DNA from: Candidatus Dormiibacter sp.
GTDB lineage: Bacteria > Chloroflexota > Dormibacteria > UBA8260
Assembly: GCA_025450495.1 (NCBI GenBank)
Contig: JANWHI010000076.1
Span: 1-34,111, forward strand
Reading direction: 5' to 3'
Length of the DNA stretch: 34,111 nt
Part shown: piece by piece, positions 25,185 through 34,013 of the stretch
Layout: each line of letters starts with the position of its first letter
How positions within the stretch are numbered: the stretch's first letter is position 1
Notes under the pieces: generated by a model
Told to the model about the DNA's origin: nothing
What the model saw: the letters and a program-made list of their open reading frames with translations, nothing else
Databases searched by the model: none
Translations under genes and position numbers: made by a program

Positions 25185-25724
25185 TCACTTGGCGACGAGC
25201 GCGTCTCCCTCGGCATCCCGAGCGAGCATGAAGAGCAGGTCAGAGCAGCGATTGAGGTAGCGCAGCACCTCGGGGTTGGCCAGACCGCCCGCCCGCTCCA
25301 GGGTCACGGTGCGGCGCTCGGCGCGCCGGACGAACGTTCGCGCCATGTCGACCGCCGCCGCCACCGCGGTGCCACCGGGGATGACGAAACCCCTGGGCAG
25401 CTCGATGCGCGCTTCGAGGTCGCCAACCTCTCTGTCGAGGGCCTCGACCATGGCCGGGCTGACCACGGCGAAGTGCTTCTCGAGCTTGTCGCGATCCGGC
25501 GTCGCCGTGGCAAGCTCGGCGCCAACGGTGAAGAGGTCGCGTTGCAGGTCGAGCAGCCGGCCGGCCCGCGGGCTGTCCACGCACAGGGCGCGCGCCAGGC
25601 CGAGCGCCGAGATCGCCTCGTCGAGCGCCCCGTACGCCTCGGTGTGCAGGTCGTCCTTGGGAACGCGGCCACCGTAGAGGAGGCTGGTCTCGCCCCGGTC
25701 GCCGTGGCGGGTGACGATGCTCAC
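25185..25724 (-). CDS. Cob(I)alamin adenosyltransferase, PduO type
   Basis: Transfers the adenosyl group of ATP to cob(I)alamin to form coenzyme B12. The 179-residue helical-bundle protein has the ATP-binding N-terminus [21 protein letters not shown], slightly altered from the usual TRTGDDGTTGL form. [10 protein letters not shown] and [14 protein letters not shown] in the last helices complete the active site. GTG 25724 overlaps the trxB stop as GTGA. The organism therefore uses adenosylcobalamin, made or salvaged. Confidence 0.92.
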   Translation of the reverse strand: MSIVTRHGDRGETSLLYGGRVPKDDLHTEAYGALDEAISALGLARALCVDSPRAGRLLDLQRDLFTVGAELATATPDRDKLEKHFAVVSPAMVEALDREVGDLEARIELPRGFVIPGGTAVAAAVDMARTFVRRAERRTVTLERAGGLANPEVLRYLNRCSDLLFMLARDAEGDALVAK

Positions 25725-26710
25725 GCCACCCAGCCGCCGTCCGCCGCGGCCTCGACCATGACCTGAAGAGCCACATCCTCGTGGCCGCGGGCACGCTCCT
25801 CCACCCATTTGCTGGCGGCCAGGGTGGCGGTGGTGGCGTCACCGACGGCGGTGGTGATCTGGCGGGTCAGCTGAGCCCGAACGTCACCGGCGGCGAAGAT
25901 GCCCGGCACGCTGGTCATCATGGTCATCGGGTCGGTGACGTAGTAGCCACCCTTGTCGTGGGCGACATGGGCGTCGATCAGCGTCGTGTTGGGGATGAAC
26001 CCGACGAAGATGAACACCCCGCCGACGTCGAGCCGCGACGGCGCCCGGGTGACCGTGTCGAGAAGGCGCAGATGGCTGACCTTGTGCTCGCCCTCGATCG
26101 ACTCGACGACCTTGTTGACCAGGATCTCGATCTTGGGGTGCGCGCGCGCCTCCTCGATCAGGATGGGCTGGGCACGAAACTCCTCGCGACGATGGATCAG
26201 CGTCACCCGGGTGGCATACCGCGTCAGGAAGATGGCCTCCTCGACGGCGGCGTCGCCGCCTCCGATGACGGCAAGCTCCAGATCCTGGAAGAAGGCGCCG
26301 TCACACACAGCGCAGTAGGAGACGCCCCGTCCCGCGAGCTCGATCTCGCCGGGGACGTCGAGCTTGCGCGGGTTGCCGCCGGCCGTGATGATCACCGCCG
26401 GTGCGCGATAGTCGCCGGCCGCGGTCTCGACCACCTTCATCCCATCGGCCTCGATGCGGATGCGTTGCGCGGGCGAATAGACCATCTCCGTCCCGAAGTG
26501 CTCGGCCTGGGCGAGCATGGCGGCGGCGAGCTCACCACCGAGGATGCTCTTGAAGCCCGGGTAGTCCTCGATCAACTCGGTGTTGAGCAGCTGGCCCCCG
26601 GGAGCCTTGGCCTCGATGACCACGGCCTTGATCTTGCTTCGGCCGGCGTACAGGGCGGCGGTCAGCCCGGCCGGACCAGCGCCGACGATGGCGATGTCGT
26701 ACTCGTTCAC
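25721..26710 (-). CDS. trxB: Thioredoxin-disulfide reductase
   Basis: A flavoprotein of 329 residues that reduces thioredoxin with NADPH. The FAD motif GAGPAGL is near residue 10, the redox-active CAVC is at residues 133-136, the NADPH motif is [10 protein letters not shown] with HRREEFR (HRRxxxR type), and the C-terminal FAD motif is GIFAAGDV. The C-terminus is slightly longer than usual. It starts at GTG 26710. No thioredoxin gene is adjacent; the TlpA-like protein elsewhere in the window is membrane bound and is not its obvious substrate. Confidence 0.95.
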   Translation of the reverse strand: MNEYDIAIVGAGPAGLTAALYAGRSKIKAVVIEAKAPGGQLLNTELIEDYPGFKSILGGELAAAMLAQAEHFGTEMVYSPAQRIRIEADGMKVVETAAGDYRAPAVIITAGGNPRKLDVPGEIELAGRGVSYCAVCDGAFFQDLELAVIGGGDAAVEEAIFLTRYATRVTLIHRREEFRAQPILIEEARAHPKIEILVNKVVESIEGEHKVSHLRLLDTVTRAPSRLDVGGVFIFVGFIPNTTLIDAHVAHDKGGYYVTDPMTMMTSVPGIFAAGDVRAQLTRQITTAVGDATTATLAASKWVEERARGHEDVALQVMVEAAADGGWVA

Positions 26711-26719
26711 GATGCCTTC

Positions 26720-26725
26720 ACCGTA
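26720..26725 (-). promoter_or_regulatory. Candidate -10 box (TACGGT) for trxB
   Basis: Minus-strand TACGGT with nine bases before the trxB GTG. It is a TANNNT match without a clear -35. GAAGG between the box and the start could alternatively serve as a close ribosome site for a transcript from upstream. Confidence 0.25.
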
Positions 26726-26761
26726 CCCGATCGCGGTCTCTCTGAAGCGCTCACCGGTTGC

Positions 26762-27556
26762 TCAGCGCGCGGCGAAGCTCGTCAGCTCGGCAAGCACGCG
26801 GCCCAGCTGGATCGCGTACGCCTCGGTGGTCGACTTGCTGGCGAGCGTCAGGATCCCCACCACCCGCCCGCCGCTGTCGAGAACCGGGCCACCGCTGTTG
26901 CCCGGGTAGATCGTCTGGCCGTCGAGGACGAGCATGTCGTGGTAATCGGTGGTCACCGGCGGCTGTCCCGTGGTTGTGTCACCGGTGACAGGAACGTCTG
27001 CCTGCACACTGGTCGCGGACTCGTCGGTGATGTCGCCGTGCCCGGTGGCGTGGCTGCTCGCGATCACCACCACCGGCTGCGGCAGGCCATGGAGCAGCGT
27101 CCTGAGCGGCAGCAGTGGCGCACCGGCGAAGCCGTCGTGACTGCGCACCACGGCGATGTCGAGGTTGCGGTCGACGCCGACGACGTCGCCCACGTGTGAC
27201 GAACCGTCGCGGCCGCGGATGCGCACCGCCAGCTGTCCCTGGACGACGTGGGCGTTGGTGACGAAATCGCCTTTGGCGTCGATGAGCCAGCCGGTGCCCA
27301 ATCCCTCGTCATTGCTCCCCAGGGATTCGATGGTCACGGTCGCGCGTAGCTGGGCGCGAGCCACGTCGTCGATGGACAGAGTCGGCGTGGCGATGGCCTC
27401 GGTGGCCGCCGGAGGGTGCGCCGTCGGAGCGGTGCGCGCCACCTCCGTCCGGTTGACCGTGGCCAGGAAGGCAACTACCCCGACGAGGAGCGCCGAGGCA
27501 ACGGAGATGAGCAGGCGCACCGAACGCGAGGTCAGGGCCGGGCGACGAGGTGGCAC
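26762..27556 (-). CDS. Membrane-anchored trypsin-like serine protease (S1C/HtrA-like, no PDZ)
   Basis: A 264-residue protein with a basic N-terminus and one membrane segment (about 13-34), a short Ala/Thr/Pro linker and a trypsin-fold domain. The catalytic triad is visible: His103 in VTNAHVV, Asp133 in NLDIAVV and Ser221 in YPGNSGGPV. There is no PDZ domain, unlike DegP/HtrA. It should act outside the cytoplasmic membrane, perhaps in protein quality control. The gene stands alone between trxB and rdgB with gaps of about 50-60 bases, and its GTG start follows a CACAAT box by eight bases. Confidence 0.88.
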   Translation of the reverse strand: MPPRRPALTSRSVRLLISVASALLVGVVAFLATVNRTEVARTAPTAHPPAATEAIATPTLSIDDVARAQLRATVTIESLGSNDEGLGTGWLIDAKGDFVTNAHVVQGQLAVRIRGRDGSSHVGDVVGVDRNLDIAVVRSHDGFAGAPLLPLRTLLHGLPQPVVVIASSHATGHGDITDESATSVQADVPVTGDTTTGQPPVTTDYHDMLVLDGQTIYPGNSGGPVLDSGGRVVGILTLASKSTTEAYAIQLGRVLAELTSFAAR

Positions 27557-27564
27557 GACCGGGA

Positions 27565-27570
27565 ATTGTG
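27565..27570 (-). promoter_or_regulatory. Candidate -10 box (CACAAT) for the trypsin-like protease gene
   Basis: Minus-strand CACAAT, eight bases before the GTG start, consistent with a leaderless transcript. It lacks the first T of the consensus. Confidence 0.3.
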
Positions 27571-27619
27571 CGCGACGATGCGCCGAACACGAGCTGCGCG
27601 GATCTGTCGCCGACCGCTC

Positions 27620-28255
27620 CTACGCCGCGCCCACCTGGGGGTCGAGCACCCCGGACTCACCGAGGCGGCGGAGCGCGTGGGCACGGTGCGACACGCGGTC
27701 CTTGGCGCCGGCAGCGGCCTCGCCGAAGGTCACCCCGAGGTCGTCGCTGAGGAAGATGGGGTCGTAGCCGAAGCCACTCATGCCGCGCGGCTCCACGATG
27801 GTGCCGTGGCACTCGCCATGGGCCACGACCGGCTCGGCTCCCGGGCGGCACAGGGCCAGCGCGCACACGTAGCGGGCGTGGCGGTCGCCGGGGGTGCGTC
27901 GCTGGACATCGGCGAGCAGGGCCAGCATTCGCTCCTCATCCGTGGCGCCCACGCCCAGCCACCTCGCCGACGCGGGCCCCGGCCAGCCGTGCAGAGCCTC
28001 GATCTCGATGCCGCTGTCGTCGCCCAGCGCGGCCAGCCCCACCGCGGAGCTGACAGCCGCCGCCTTGGCCAGCGCGTTGTCCGCATACTTCGGACCCGGC
28101 TCCTCGATCTCGGCGCTGAAGCCGACCTGCTCGAGCGAGCGGAGGCGCCAGGGGGACTCGCTGAGCAGCCGGGCGAACTCGGTGAGCTTGGCCGCGTTGT
28201 TGGTGGCGATGACGAGCTCGGGCGCCGCCGGCTGGAGCGACGGGCCGGCGCTCAC
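27620..28255 (-). CDS. rdgB: XTP/dITP diphosphatase (RdgB/HAM1 family)
   Basis: House-cleaning enzyme that hydrolyses dITP, XTP and ITP to monophosphates. The 211-residue protein has IATNNAAK, the metal-binding [23 protein letters not shown] and RVSHRAHAL in family order. Its GTG start overlaps the rph stop (GTGA), reproducing the common rph-rdgB pairing. Confidence 0.95.
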   Translation of the reverse strand: MSAGPSLQPAAPELVIATNNAAKLTEFARLLSESPWRLRSLEQVGFSAEIEEPGPKYADNALAKAAAVSSAVGLAALGDDSGIEIEALHGWPGPASARWLGVGATDEERMLALLADVQRRTPGDRHARYVCALALCRPGAEPVVAHGECHGTIVEPRGMSGFGYDPIFLSDDLGVTFGEAAAGAKDRVSHRAHALRRLGESGVLDPQVGAA

Positions 28256-28971
28256 GCTCGCCCGAGCGCCTCCGCCTGGAGTGTGAACAGCGCCCGCATG
28301 CCCGTCGCGGCGAGCTCGAGCATGCTGTCCATCTCGATGCGCGAGAACGGCTCGAGCTCGGCGCTGCCCTGCAGCTCGATGAACCGCCCGTCACCGCTGC
28401 CGACGCAGTTCATGTCGGTGTCGGCAGCCGAGTCCTCGAGGTAGTTGAGGTCGAGCCGGGGCTCGCCGGCGATGATGCCGGTGCTCACCGCCGCGACCTG
28501 CCAGCGCAGCGGGTCGAGCTTGACCAGCCCGGCGGCGCGCAACCTGGCGACGGCGAGAGCGAGCGCGACGTAGCCGCCGGTGATCGAGGCTGTTCGCGTG
28601 CCACCGTCCGCGACCAGCACGTCGCAGTCGATGAACACGCTGCGCTCACCGAGCAGGGAGAAATCCACGGCCGCGCGCAGGCTGCGGCCGATCAGCCTTT
28701 GGATCTCCTGGACGCGGCCGTCGACGCGCCCCTTGCGCCCGTCGCGCTCGGTGCGCGTCATGGTGCTGCGCGGCAGCATGGCGTACTCGGCGGTGACCCA
28801 GCCACGCCCACTCCCCTTGCGGAACTGGGGCACGCGTTCCTCCACACTCGCCGCGCACAGAACCCGCGTGTCGCCGACCGTGATCAGGGCGCTGCCCTCG
28901 GCGTACGGCAGCGGGCCGAGCTCGATCGACGTGGGACGCAGCTGGTCCGGCGCTCGGCCATCAGGACGCAT
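28252..28971 (-). CDS. rph: Ribonuclease PH
   Basis: Phosphorolytic 3'-5' exoribonuclease that trims tRNA 3' ends. The 239-residue protein begins MRPDGR, the typical N-terminus, and contains [32 protein letters not shown] (phosphate-site Arg), [19 protein letters not shown] and [18 protein letters not shown] 28971 is preferred over the GTG two codons upstream because it gives the family start and is eight bases from a TACACT box. Confidence 0.95.
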   Translation of the reverse strand: MRPDGRAPDQLRPTSIELGPLPYAEGSALITVGDTRVLCAASVEERVPQFRKGSGRGWVTAEYAMLPRSTMTRTERDGRKGRVDGRVQEIQRLIGRSLRAAVDFSLLGERSVFIDCDVLVADGGTRTASITGGYVALALAVARLRAAGLVKLDPLRWQVAAVSTGIIAGEPRLDLNYLEDSAADTDMNCVGSGDGRFIELQGSAELEPFSRIEMDSMLELAATGMRALFTLQAEALGRA

Positions 28972-28979
28972 GGCCACGC

Positions 28980-28985
28980 AGTGTA
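28980..28985 (-). promoter_or_regulatory. Candidate -10 box (TACACT) for rph-rdgB
   Basis: Minus-strand TACACT, eight bases before the rph ATG. It directly follows the right arm of the inverted repeat at 28987-29019, so that repeat could influence this promoter. Confidence 0.35.
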
Positions 28986-28986
28986 G

Positions 28987-29019
28987 TGACCGCGTCAGCG
29001 TGCCCTGAGCGGGCGGTCA
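28987..29019. repeat. Inverted repeat between tatC and rph (terminator-like or operator)
   Basis: Seven-base arms TGACCGC and GCGGTCA are separated by 19 bases, with an inner TCAG/CTGA pair, so an imperfect hairpin can form. The minus-strand copy begins at the tatC stop codon. There is no T-run after it, so it would be a non-canonical terminator; alternatively it is an operator next to the rph -10 box. Confidence 0.35.
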
Positions 29020-29751
29020 GCGCTTGAGCGCCTTGTCGAGGATGAGGATCGACGCCTCGAAGAAGAGGATCAGCGGGATGAACAGCGCCGTTGGCGTGTA
29101 GGGGTCGGCGCCCGGGGTGACGATCAGGGCGCCGATGATGATGCCGACCCAGATCACCTTGCGCTGGGATCGAAGCTTGCGCGACGAGGTGAGGCCGAGC
29201 AAGCCGAGCAGGATGACCACCACCGGCAGCTCGAAGGTCACGCCGAAGGCGATGATGAGCAGCAACAGGAAGGACAGGTAGGCGTTGATGTCGGGCAGGT
29301 AGGTGGCACTGCTGCCGAGGAACGTCGCCAGGAAGTTGAGCCCAATGGGCATCACGAAGTAGGCGAACGCCGTGCCCGCCGCGAAGAGCAGGAAGGCCGA
29401 CGCAATGAACGGCCCGACGAACTTCCGCTCCGTTGGGCGCAGGCCTGGAGCCACGAAACCCCAGACCTGCCAGAGGATCACCGGAAGGGCGCCGAGGACG
29501 CCGACGATCGCCGAGATCTTGATCGGGATGGTCAGGCCCTCGGTGGGGCTGGTGAAGATCGCCGTCGAGGTGAGGTGATTGGTCTTGCTGAGCACCGTGG
29601 TGAGCGGGTGCAGCAGGAAGGCGAAGATGGCTCCGTGAAAGATGAAGGCGGCCACGGTGGCCACCACCCACGCGATCGCCGAGATGATAAGGACGCGGCG
29701 GAGCTCCTCGAGGTGCTCGACGATGGTCATGCGGCGCTCGTCGCCCGCCAC
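29017..29751 (-). CDS. tatC: Sec-independent protein translocase TatC
   Basis: Core receptor of the twin-arginine translocase, which recognises RR signal peptides of folded exported proteins. The protein has six membrane segments. Its N-terminal cytosolic motif is EHLEELRRVL, followed by TSPTEGLTIPIKI, FVAPGLRPTERKF and the TPGADPYTPTALFIPL segment before the last helix. I prefer GTG 29751 (GAGAGG eight bases upstream, 244 residues); GTG 29760 and ATG 29730 are alternatives. It follows tatA on the same strand, forming a tatAC operon without tatB. Confidence 0.95.
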   Translation of the reverse strand: MAGDERRMTIVEHLEELRRVLIISAIAWVVATVAAFIFHGAIFAFLLHPLTTVLSKTNHLTSTAIFTSPTEGLTIPIKISAIVGVLGALPVILWQVWGFVAPGLRPTERKFVGPFIASAFLLFAAGTAFAYFVMPIGLNFLATFLGSSATYLPDINAYLSFLLLLIIAFGVTFELPVVVILLGLLGLTSSRKLRSQRKVIWVGIIIGALIVTPGADPYTPTALFIPLILFFEASILILDKALKR

Positions 29752-29790
29752 TCCCTGCACCTCTCAACGCCCCGGTGAGCAGGCGGTCAC

Positions 29791-30096
29791 TCAGCTCGCA
29801 GGGCTGGAGTCGCCCTCGCCGGCAACCTGGTCGCCCGGGCCCGCCGCGGCGCCGCCGCCCACGGTGGCGGGAGTTGTTTGCGGCACCGGCGCGGTCGCCG
29901 GCGCCGGCTCCGTGGGGTCGCCCCTGGCGGCCTTGGAGAACTCCTCCTTGGTCTCCGCCGACGCCTTGCGGAACTCACGGATGGCGCGACCGACGCCCGC
30001 GCCCACGTCGGGGAGCTTGCCCGGACCCCAGATGATCAGCACGATGATGAGAACGATGGCGATGATCCAAAAGTGGCCGGGGTTGAGGAGCGGCAT
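29791..30096 (-). CDS. tatA: Sec-independent protein translocase TatA/E
   Basis: A 101-residue pore-forming Tat component. It has a single N-terminal membrane helix (about 8-26), the hinge WGPGKLPDVG in which Trp replaces the usual Phe of the FG motif, then the amphipathic helix GRAIREFRKASAETKEEF. The C-terminal 45 residues are a Pro/Ala/Gly-rich disordered tail. ATG 30096 has GGAG ten bases upstream; an in-frame GTG at 30120 is the alternative. A tatA-tatC pair without tatB is typical of minimal Tat systems. Confidence 0.9.
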   Translation of the reverse strand: MPLLNPGHFWIIAIVLIIVLIIWGPGKLPDVGAGVGRAIREFRKASAETKEEFSKAARGDPTEPAPATAPVPQTTPATVGGGAAAGPGDQVAGEGDSSPAS

Positions 30097-30125
30097 CTGG
30101 GGGAGTCTCCGTTGTGTCACCGGCC

Positions 30126-30144
30126 GGTCCCACCGTCTGGGACC
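30126..30144. repeat. Perfect hairpin between hemL and tatA
   Basis: GGTCCCA and TGGGACC form a perfect seven-base stem with a five-base loop (CCGTC), 23 bases beyond the hemL stop and about 30 bases before the tatA ATG. It has no following T-run. It may terminate hemL transcription or structure the tatA leader. Confidence 0.45.
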
Positions 30145-30167
30145 TCGTGCCGGGGCGTCTTCCTACT

Positions 30168-31481
30168 CTAGCATCGCATCTGGCGAATCCCTGAGGATCC
30201 GCTGAGATGGCTCTCAGCCAGACCGACGGCGAACCCATCGATGACGCGATCGATGTCAGCTGCGAGATGGGCGGTGGAGATGAAGCCGGCTTCGAACTGC
30301 GACGGCGGCCACAGCACCCCACCACGGCGCCAGGCCCGGTGCACTCGCGAGAATGCGGCGGTGTCTGCGCGGGTCGCCTCCGCATGGTCGTCGACGGTGG
30401 CCAGGCCGATGAAGGCGGTGAGCATGCTGCCGGCTCGATTCACGGCACAGGCCACGCCTGCGTCGTCAGCAGCCTGGGCAAGGCCGGCCGCCAGCGCCGC
30501 CCCCAGCGTCTCGAGCTGTGCGTAGGCGTCACCGGCCTTCAGGTGGTCGAGGACCGCACACCCCGCCGCCATCGCCAGCGGATTCCCCGACAGCGTCCCG
30601 GCCTGGTAGACGTCGCCGGTGGGTGCCAATCGCTCCATCAGGGCCCGCGATCCGCCGAACGCCCCCACCGGAAGACCGCCACCGATGACCTTGCCGAGGC
30701 AGGTGAGATCGGGGCGGACCGAGAACGCATGCTGGGCACCGCCGTATGCCAGCCGGAAACCGGTCATGACCTCGTCGAAGATGAGCAGCACGCCGTGGCG
30801 CGCGGTCAGCGTGCGCAGCGCGCCCAGGTATCCCTCCTTGGGGAGCACGCAACCCATGTTGCCTGCGACCGGTTCGATGATCAGCGCGGCGATGCGTTCG
30901 CCCTCGCGGTCGAGCACGGCAGCGACCGCGGCAACATCGTTGTAGGGCACCACGATGGTGTCGGCGACGGCCGCCGCGGGCACACCGGGCGAGCCAGGGA
31001 TGCCGAGGGTGGCGACCCCGGAGCCGGCGGCTGCCAGGAACGCGTCCGCGTGGCCGTGGTACGCGCCGGCGCACTTCACCACACGATCGCGCCCGGTCAC
31101 CGCGCGCGCCAGCCGCAGCGCCGACATGGTCGCCTCTGTCCCGGAGTTGACGAAGCGCACCATCTCCATCGACGGCATCGCCGCGATGATCCGCTCGGCG
31201 AGCTCGACCTCGAGCGCGGTGGTGGTGCCGAATGCGGTGCCCCGCCCGACCTGCTCTCGCAGCGCCGCGACCACTGCCGGATGGCTGTGGCCGAGGATGT
31301 GCGGACCGTAGGCGAGGATGTAGTCGGCGTACTCGACGCCGTCCTCGTCGACCACGTGGGCGCCGCTGGCGCGGGCGATGACGGGGGCTTCGCCGCCGAC
31401 CGCGGTGAATGCCCGCACCGGGCTGCTGACCCCCCCGGGCAGCACCCGCTCGGCGCGCTCGCGCCACTCCGCGGAGCTCAC
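30168..31481 (-). CDS. hemL: Glutamate-1-semialdehyde 2,1-aminomutase
   Basis: PLP/PMP enzyme that converts glutamate-1-semialdehyde to 5-aminolevulinate in the C5 pathway. The 437-residue product has LPGGVSSPVRAF at the N-terminus, VNSGTEATMSALRLAR (cofactor phosphate), CAGAYHGHAD, LIFDEVMTGFR (cofactor Asp) and the Schiff-base Lys264 in LGKVIGGGLPVGAFGG. It starts at GTG 31481, 16 bases behind the cyclophilin gene. It shows that the organism makes haem from glutamyl-tRNA. Confidence 0.96.
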   Translation of the reverse strand: MSSAEWRERAERVLPGGVSSPVRAFTAVGGEAPVIARASGAHVVDEDGVEYADYILAYGPHILGHSHPAVVAALREQVGRGTAFGTTTALEVELAERIIAAMPSMEMVRFVNSGTEATMSALRLARAVTGRDRVVKCAGAYHGHADAFLAAAGSGVATLGIPGSPGVPAAAVADTIVVPYNDVAAVAAVLDREGERIAALIIEPVAGNMGCVLPKEGYLGALRTLTARHGVLLIFDEVMTGFRLAYGGAQHAFSVRPDLTCLGKVIGGGLPVGAFGGSRALMERLAPTGDVYQAGTLSGNPLAMAAGCAVLDHLKAGDAYAQLETLGAALAAGLAQAADDAGVACAVNRAGSMLTAFIGLATVDDHAEATRADTAAFSRVHRAWRRGGVLWPPSQFEAGFISTAHLAADIDRVIDGFAVGLAESHLSGSSGIRQMRC

Positions 31482-31497
31482 CGCGACGCCAGGCTCG

Positions 31498-32235
31498 TCA
31501 CTGCTGCTGGGTGACCGTCACGCTCTGCATGACGTCGCCCTGCTGAGTCGCCTGTGCCACGGACAGACCGGTCGCCACCTTGCCGAACAGGCTGTAGAGC
31601 GGCTGAAGCTTGGTGGTGTCATCGGCGATGCAGATGAAGAATTGCGAGCCGGTGCTGTGTGCTGCAGATGCCTTGGCCATGGCGACAGCCCCGAGGCCGT
31701 ACTGCTGGCGCACCGGCTCCTCGGCGATGGTGTAACCAGGGCCACCGCTACCGTCGCCCTTGGGGTCTCCACCCTGGACGATGAACGAGGCGACCACCCG
31801 GTGGAACTTCAGCCCGTCGAAAAAGTGGTTCCGCGCCAGCACCACGAAGTTGTTGACTGTCGCGGGCGCCAGGCCGGGCTGGAGGCACAGCACGATGGCG
31901 CCGCGTGGGGTCGTGATGGTGGCCTCGTACAGCTTGGAGGTGTCGATCTGCATCGCCGGTGGCGCGCTGTACACGTGCGGATTGGCCGGCTCGCCCGACG
32001 GGGGCATGGGGGGTCCGAACGTGGCCGTGGTGCAGTCGGCGAATGCGATCGCGGCGGGCGACGCGCTGGTGCTCGCTGTGGCCGACGCCGACGGCGACGC
32101 CGCGGCCGATGGCGTGCTGACGGAGTTGGCCCTGTCGATGAAAACCACGGCCACCACCAGCGCACCGATGAGCAGCGCCCCGACGGCCAGAGAGAAGGGC
32201 AGCCGCGTCGGCGGTGTCGGCGTTCGATCAGACAC
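31498..32235 (-). CDS. Membrane-anchored cyclophilin-type peptidyl-prolyl isomerase
   Basis: A 245-residue protein with a membrane segment at about 13-33, a Ser/Ala/Pro/Thr-rich linker (about 38-62) and a C-terminal cyclophilin domain (from about 95). The domain shows FHRVVASFIVQGGDPKGDGSG and VAMAKASAAHSTGSQFFI, covering the active-site Arg and Gln. The topology suggests an extracytoplasmic prolyl isomerase. Its GTG start overlaps the hemB stop by eight bases, so it is embedded in the haem operon between hemB and hemL. GTG 32235 is chosen because the longer frame to 32307 would run far into hemB. Confidence 0.88.
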   Translation of the reverse strand: MSDRTPTPPTRLPFSLAVGALLIGALVVAVVFIDRANSVSTPSAAASPSASATASTSASPAAIAFADCTTATFGPPMPPSGEPANPHVYSAPPAMQIDTSKLYEATITTPRGAIVLCLQPGLAPATVNNFVVLARNHFFDGLKFHRVVASFIVQGGDPKGDGSGGPGYTIAEEPVRQQYGLGAVAMAKASAAHSTGSQFFICIADDTTKLQPLYSLFGKVATGLSVAQATQQGDVMQSVTVTQQQ

Positions 32236-33223
32236 GGGCCGCGTCCTCCTGGATCCACCGCGCGGCACGCCGCGCGTCGTAGGTGATGACGAGGTCGGCG
32301 CCGGCACGGCGGATGGCGGTGAGCGCTTCCAGCACAGCCGCCCGCTCGTCGAAGGCGCCTGCCGCTGCGGCGGCGTGGAGCATGGCGTACTCGCCGCTGA
32401 CGCAGTAGGCGGCCAGGGGCAGGTCGGTGGCGTCGCGGACCCGGGCGACGACGTCGAGCGCGGTCAGCGCCGGCTTGACCATGAGCATGTCGGCGCCCTC
32501 GTCCACGTCGATGAGAGCCTCTCGGACCGCCTCGCGCTGGTTGGCAACGTCCATCTGGTAGCTGCGCCGGTCGCCAGAACGGGGTGCGCAATCGGCGGCC
32601 TCGCGGAACGGGCCGTACATCACCGACGCGAACTTGGCGCTGTAGGCAAGCACAGCGGTGTTGGTGAACCCGTTGTCGTCGAGCGCCTGCCGGATCGCGG
32701 CCACCTGCCCGTCCATCATCCCGCTCGGGGCGATGATGTCGGCGCCCGCCGCCGCCTGGGCCACAGCGATGCGACCGTAGACCTCGATGGTGGCGTCGTT
32801 GTCGACACTGCCGTCGTCGCGCAGCACGCCGCAGTGACCGTGGTCGGTGTATTCGTCGAGGCAGCAGTCGGCGATGAGCACCACCTCGTCGCCGTGGCTG
32901 CGGCGCAGGCTGCGCAATGCGGCCTGCACGATGCCGTTCTCGTCCCAGGCCTGCGATCCGTCGGCGTCTTTGCGCGCTGGGACACCGAAGAGGATGACCG
33001 CCGCGCATCCCGCGGTGAACGCGTCATCGGCCGCGACGGTGAGCGATTCGATCGTCTCCTGCTGCTGACCGGGCATCGAGACGATCGGCACCGGGGCCTC
33101 GATGCCCTCGCGCACGAACGCCGGATGGATGAGATCGCCCGGTGCCAGCCGGGTCTCGCGCGCCACGGCGCGCAGGCCGGCGGTGCGACGCAGACGGCGT
33201 GGTCGCTCAACAGGAAAGGCCAT
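32228..33223 (-). CDS. hemB: Delta-aminolevulinic acid dehydratase (porphobilinogen synthase)
   Basis: Condenses two 5-aminolevulinate molecules into porphobilinogen. The 331-residue barrel contains the Schiff-base lysines Lys197 (AYSAKFAS) and Lys250 (LMVKPALT), PIVSMPGQ near the N-terminus and SGMMDGQV. The active-site metal motif is CCLDEYTDHGHCG: by alignment with E. coli, Cys121 and Cys131 are kept while the middle Cys is Asp123, a mixed site. It starts at ATG 33223, seven bases after the hemD stop. Confidence 0.95.
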   Translation of the reverse strand: MAFPVERPRRLRRTAGLRAVARETRLAPGDLIHPAFVREGIEAPVPIVSMPGQQQETIESLTVAADDAFTAGCAAVILFGVPARKDADGSQAWDENGIVQAALRSLRRSHGDEVVLIADCCLDEYTDHGHCGVLRDDGSVDNDATIEVYGRIAVAQAAAGADIIAPSGMMDGQVAAIRQALDDNGFTNTAVLAYSAKFASVMYGPFREAADCAPRSGDRRSYQMDVANQREAVREALIDVDEGADMLMVKPALTALDVVARVRDATDLPLAAYCVSGEYAMLHAAAAAGAFDERAAVLEALTAIRRAGADLVITYDARRAARWIQEDAARV

Positions 33224-33230
33224 GCGTGGC

Positions 33231-34013
33231 TCAGGGTAGCCGCTCAGCGTGCAGGACCCGCACCGTTGCGGCGGCCACACCCTCGGCGGTGTGCTCAGCA
33301 GCGGTGATGACGGTCGCCCAGCCGGCGTCCCGCGCAGCCGCGGCGGTCACCGGCCCGATGCACACCGCCGGGCAGGCCGGCAGCGGTCGTCCGTTCAGGC
33401 CGCGTGTGAAATTGACAACCGTGCTCCCGCTGGTGAATGTGACCGCATCCGGTGGCGCCCCCGCCAACGCGGCGCGGAGGGTGGTGGCCGCGTCCGCCGG
33501 CAGCACGGAGCGATACGCGGCGATGACCTCGACGCGGGCGCCTCCGGCGCGCAGCCGGGGGGCGACGACGTCACGACCGCCGGCTGCCGCGATGACCAGC
33601 ACGTTCCTTCCCACCAGCTGGTGGCTGGCCAGCTCCTCGGCGAGCGACTGCGCCGTCTGCCCGGTCGCCACCAGCTCCGGCTCGATGCCGCGCGAGCGCA
33701 GCGCCGCCTCTGTCGCGGGCCCCACCGCTGCGACGGAGACGCCGTCGAGAGCGCCGGGCTCGCCGACGTGGTCGAAGAGCAGCGCCACCGCTGTCTGGCT
33801 CGTCACAACCAGCCACGACCCCGAGCCCCCCATGCGCAACCGTTGCACGGCACCGGCCAGGGCGCGCGCGCCGGCCAGTGGCTCGACGGCGATCAGCGGC
33901 ACGCGCAGCACGGTTGCCCCCGCCTCCGCGAGCAGCTCGCCGAGCCGGTCGCCCTTGGCCGCGCCGCGGGTGACCACCACCGTGCGGCCGGCCAATGGCG
34001 GGCCGGCGCTCAA
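33231..34013 (-). CDS. hemD: Uroporphyrinogen-III synthase
   Basis: Cyclises hydroxymethylbilane with inversion of ring D. The 260-residue two-lobed protein is weakly conserved as usual, but shows RTVVVTRGAAKGDRLGELL at the start, WLVVTSQTAV, AAVGPATEAAL, DAVTFTSGSTVVNF and CIGPVTAAAARDAG. The apparent start is TTG 34013 inside a TTGA overlap with the preceding stop, which supports it despite the rare codon. It lies between the hemC fragment and hemB. Confidence 0.88.
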   Translation of the reverse strand: MSAGPPLAGRTVVVTRGAAKGDRLGELLAEAGATVLRVPLIAVEPLAGARALAGAVQRLRMGGSGSWLVVTSQTAVALLFDHVGEPGALDGVSVAAVGPATEAALRSRGIEPELVATGQTAQSLAEELASHQLVGRNVLVIAAAGGRDVVAPRLRAGGARVEVIAAYRSVLPADAATTLRAALAGAPPDAVTFTSGSTVVNFTRGLNGRPLPACPAVCIGPVTAAAARDAGWATVITAAEHTAEGVAAATVRVLHAERLP

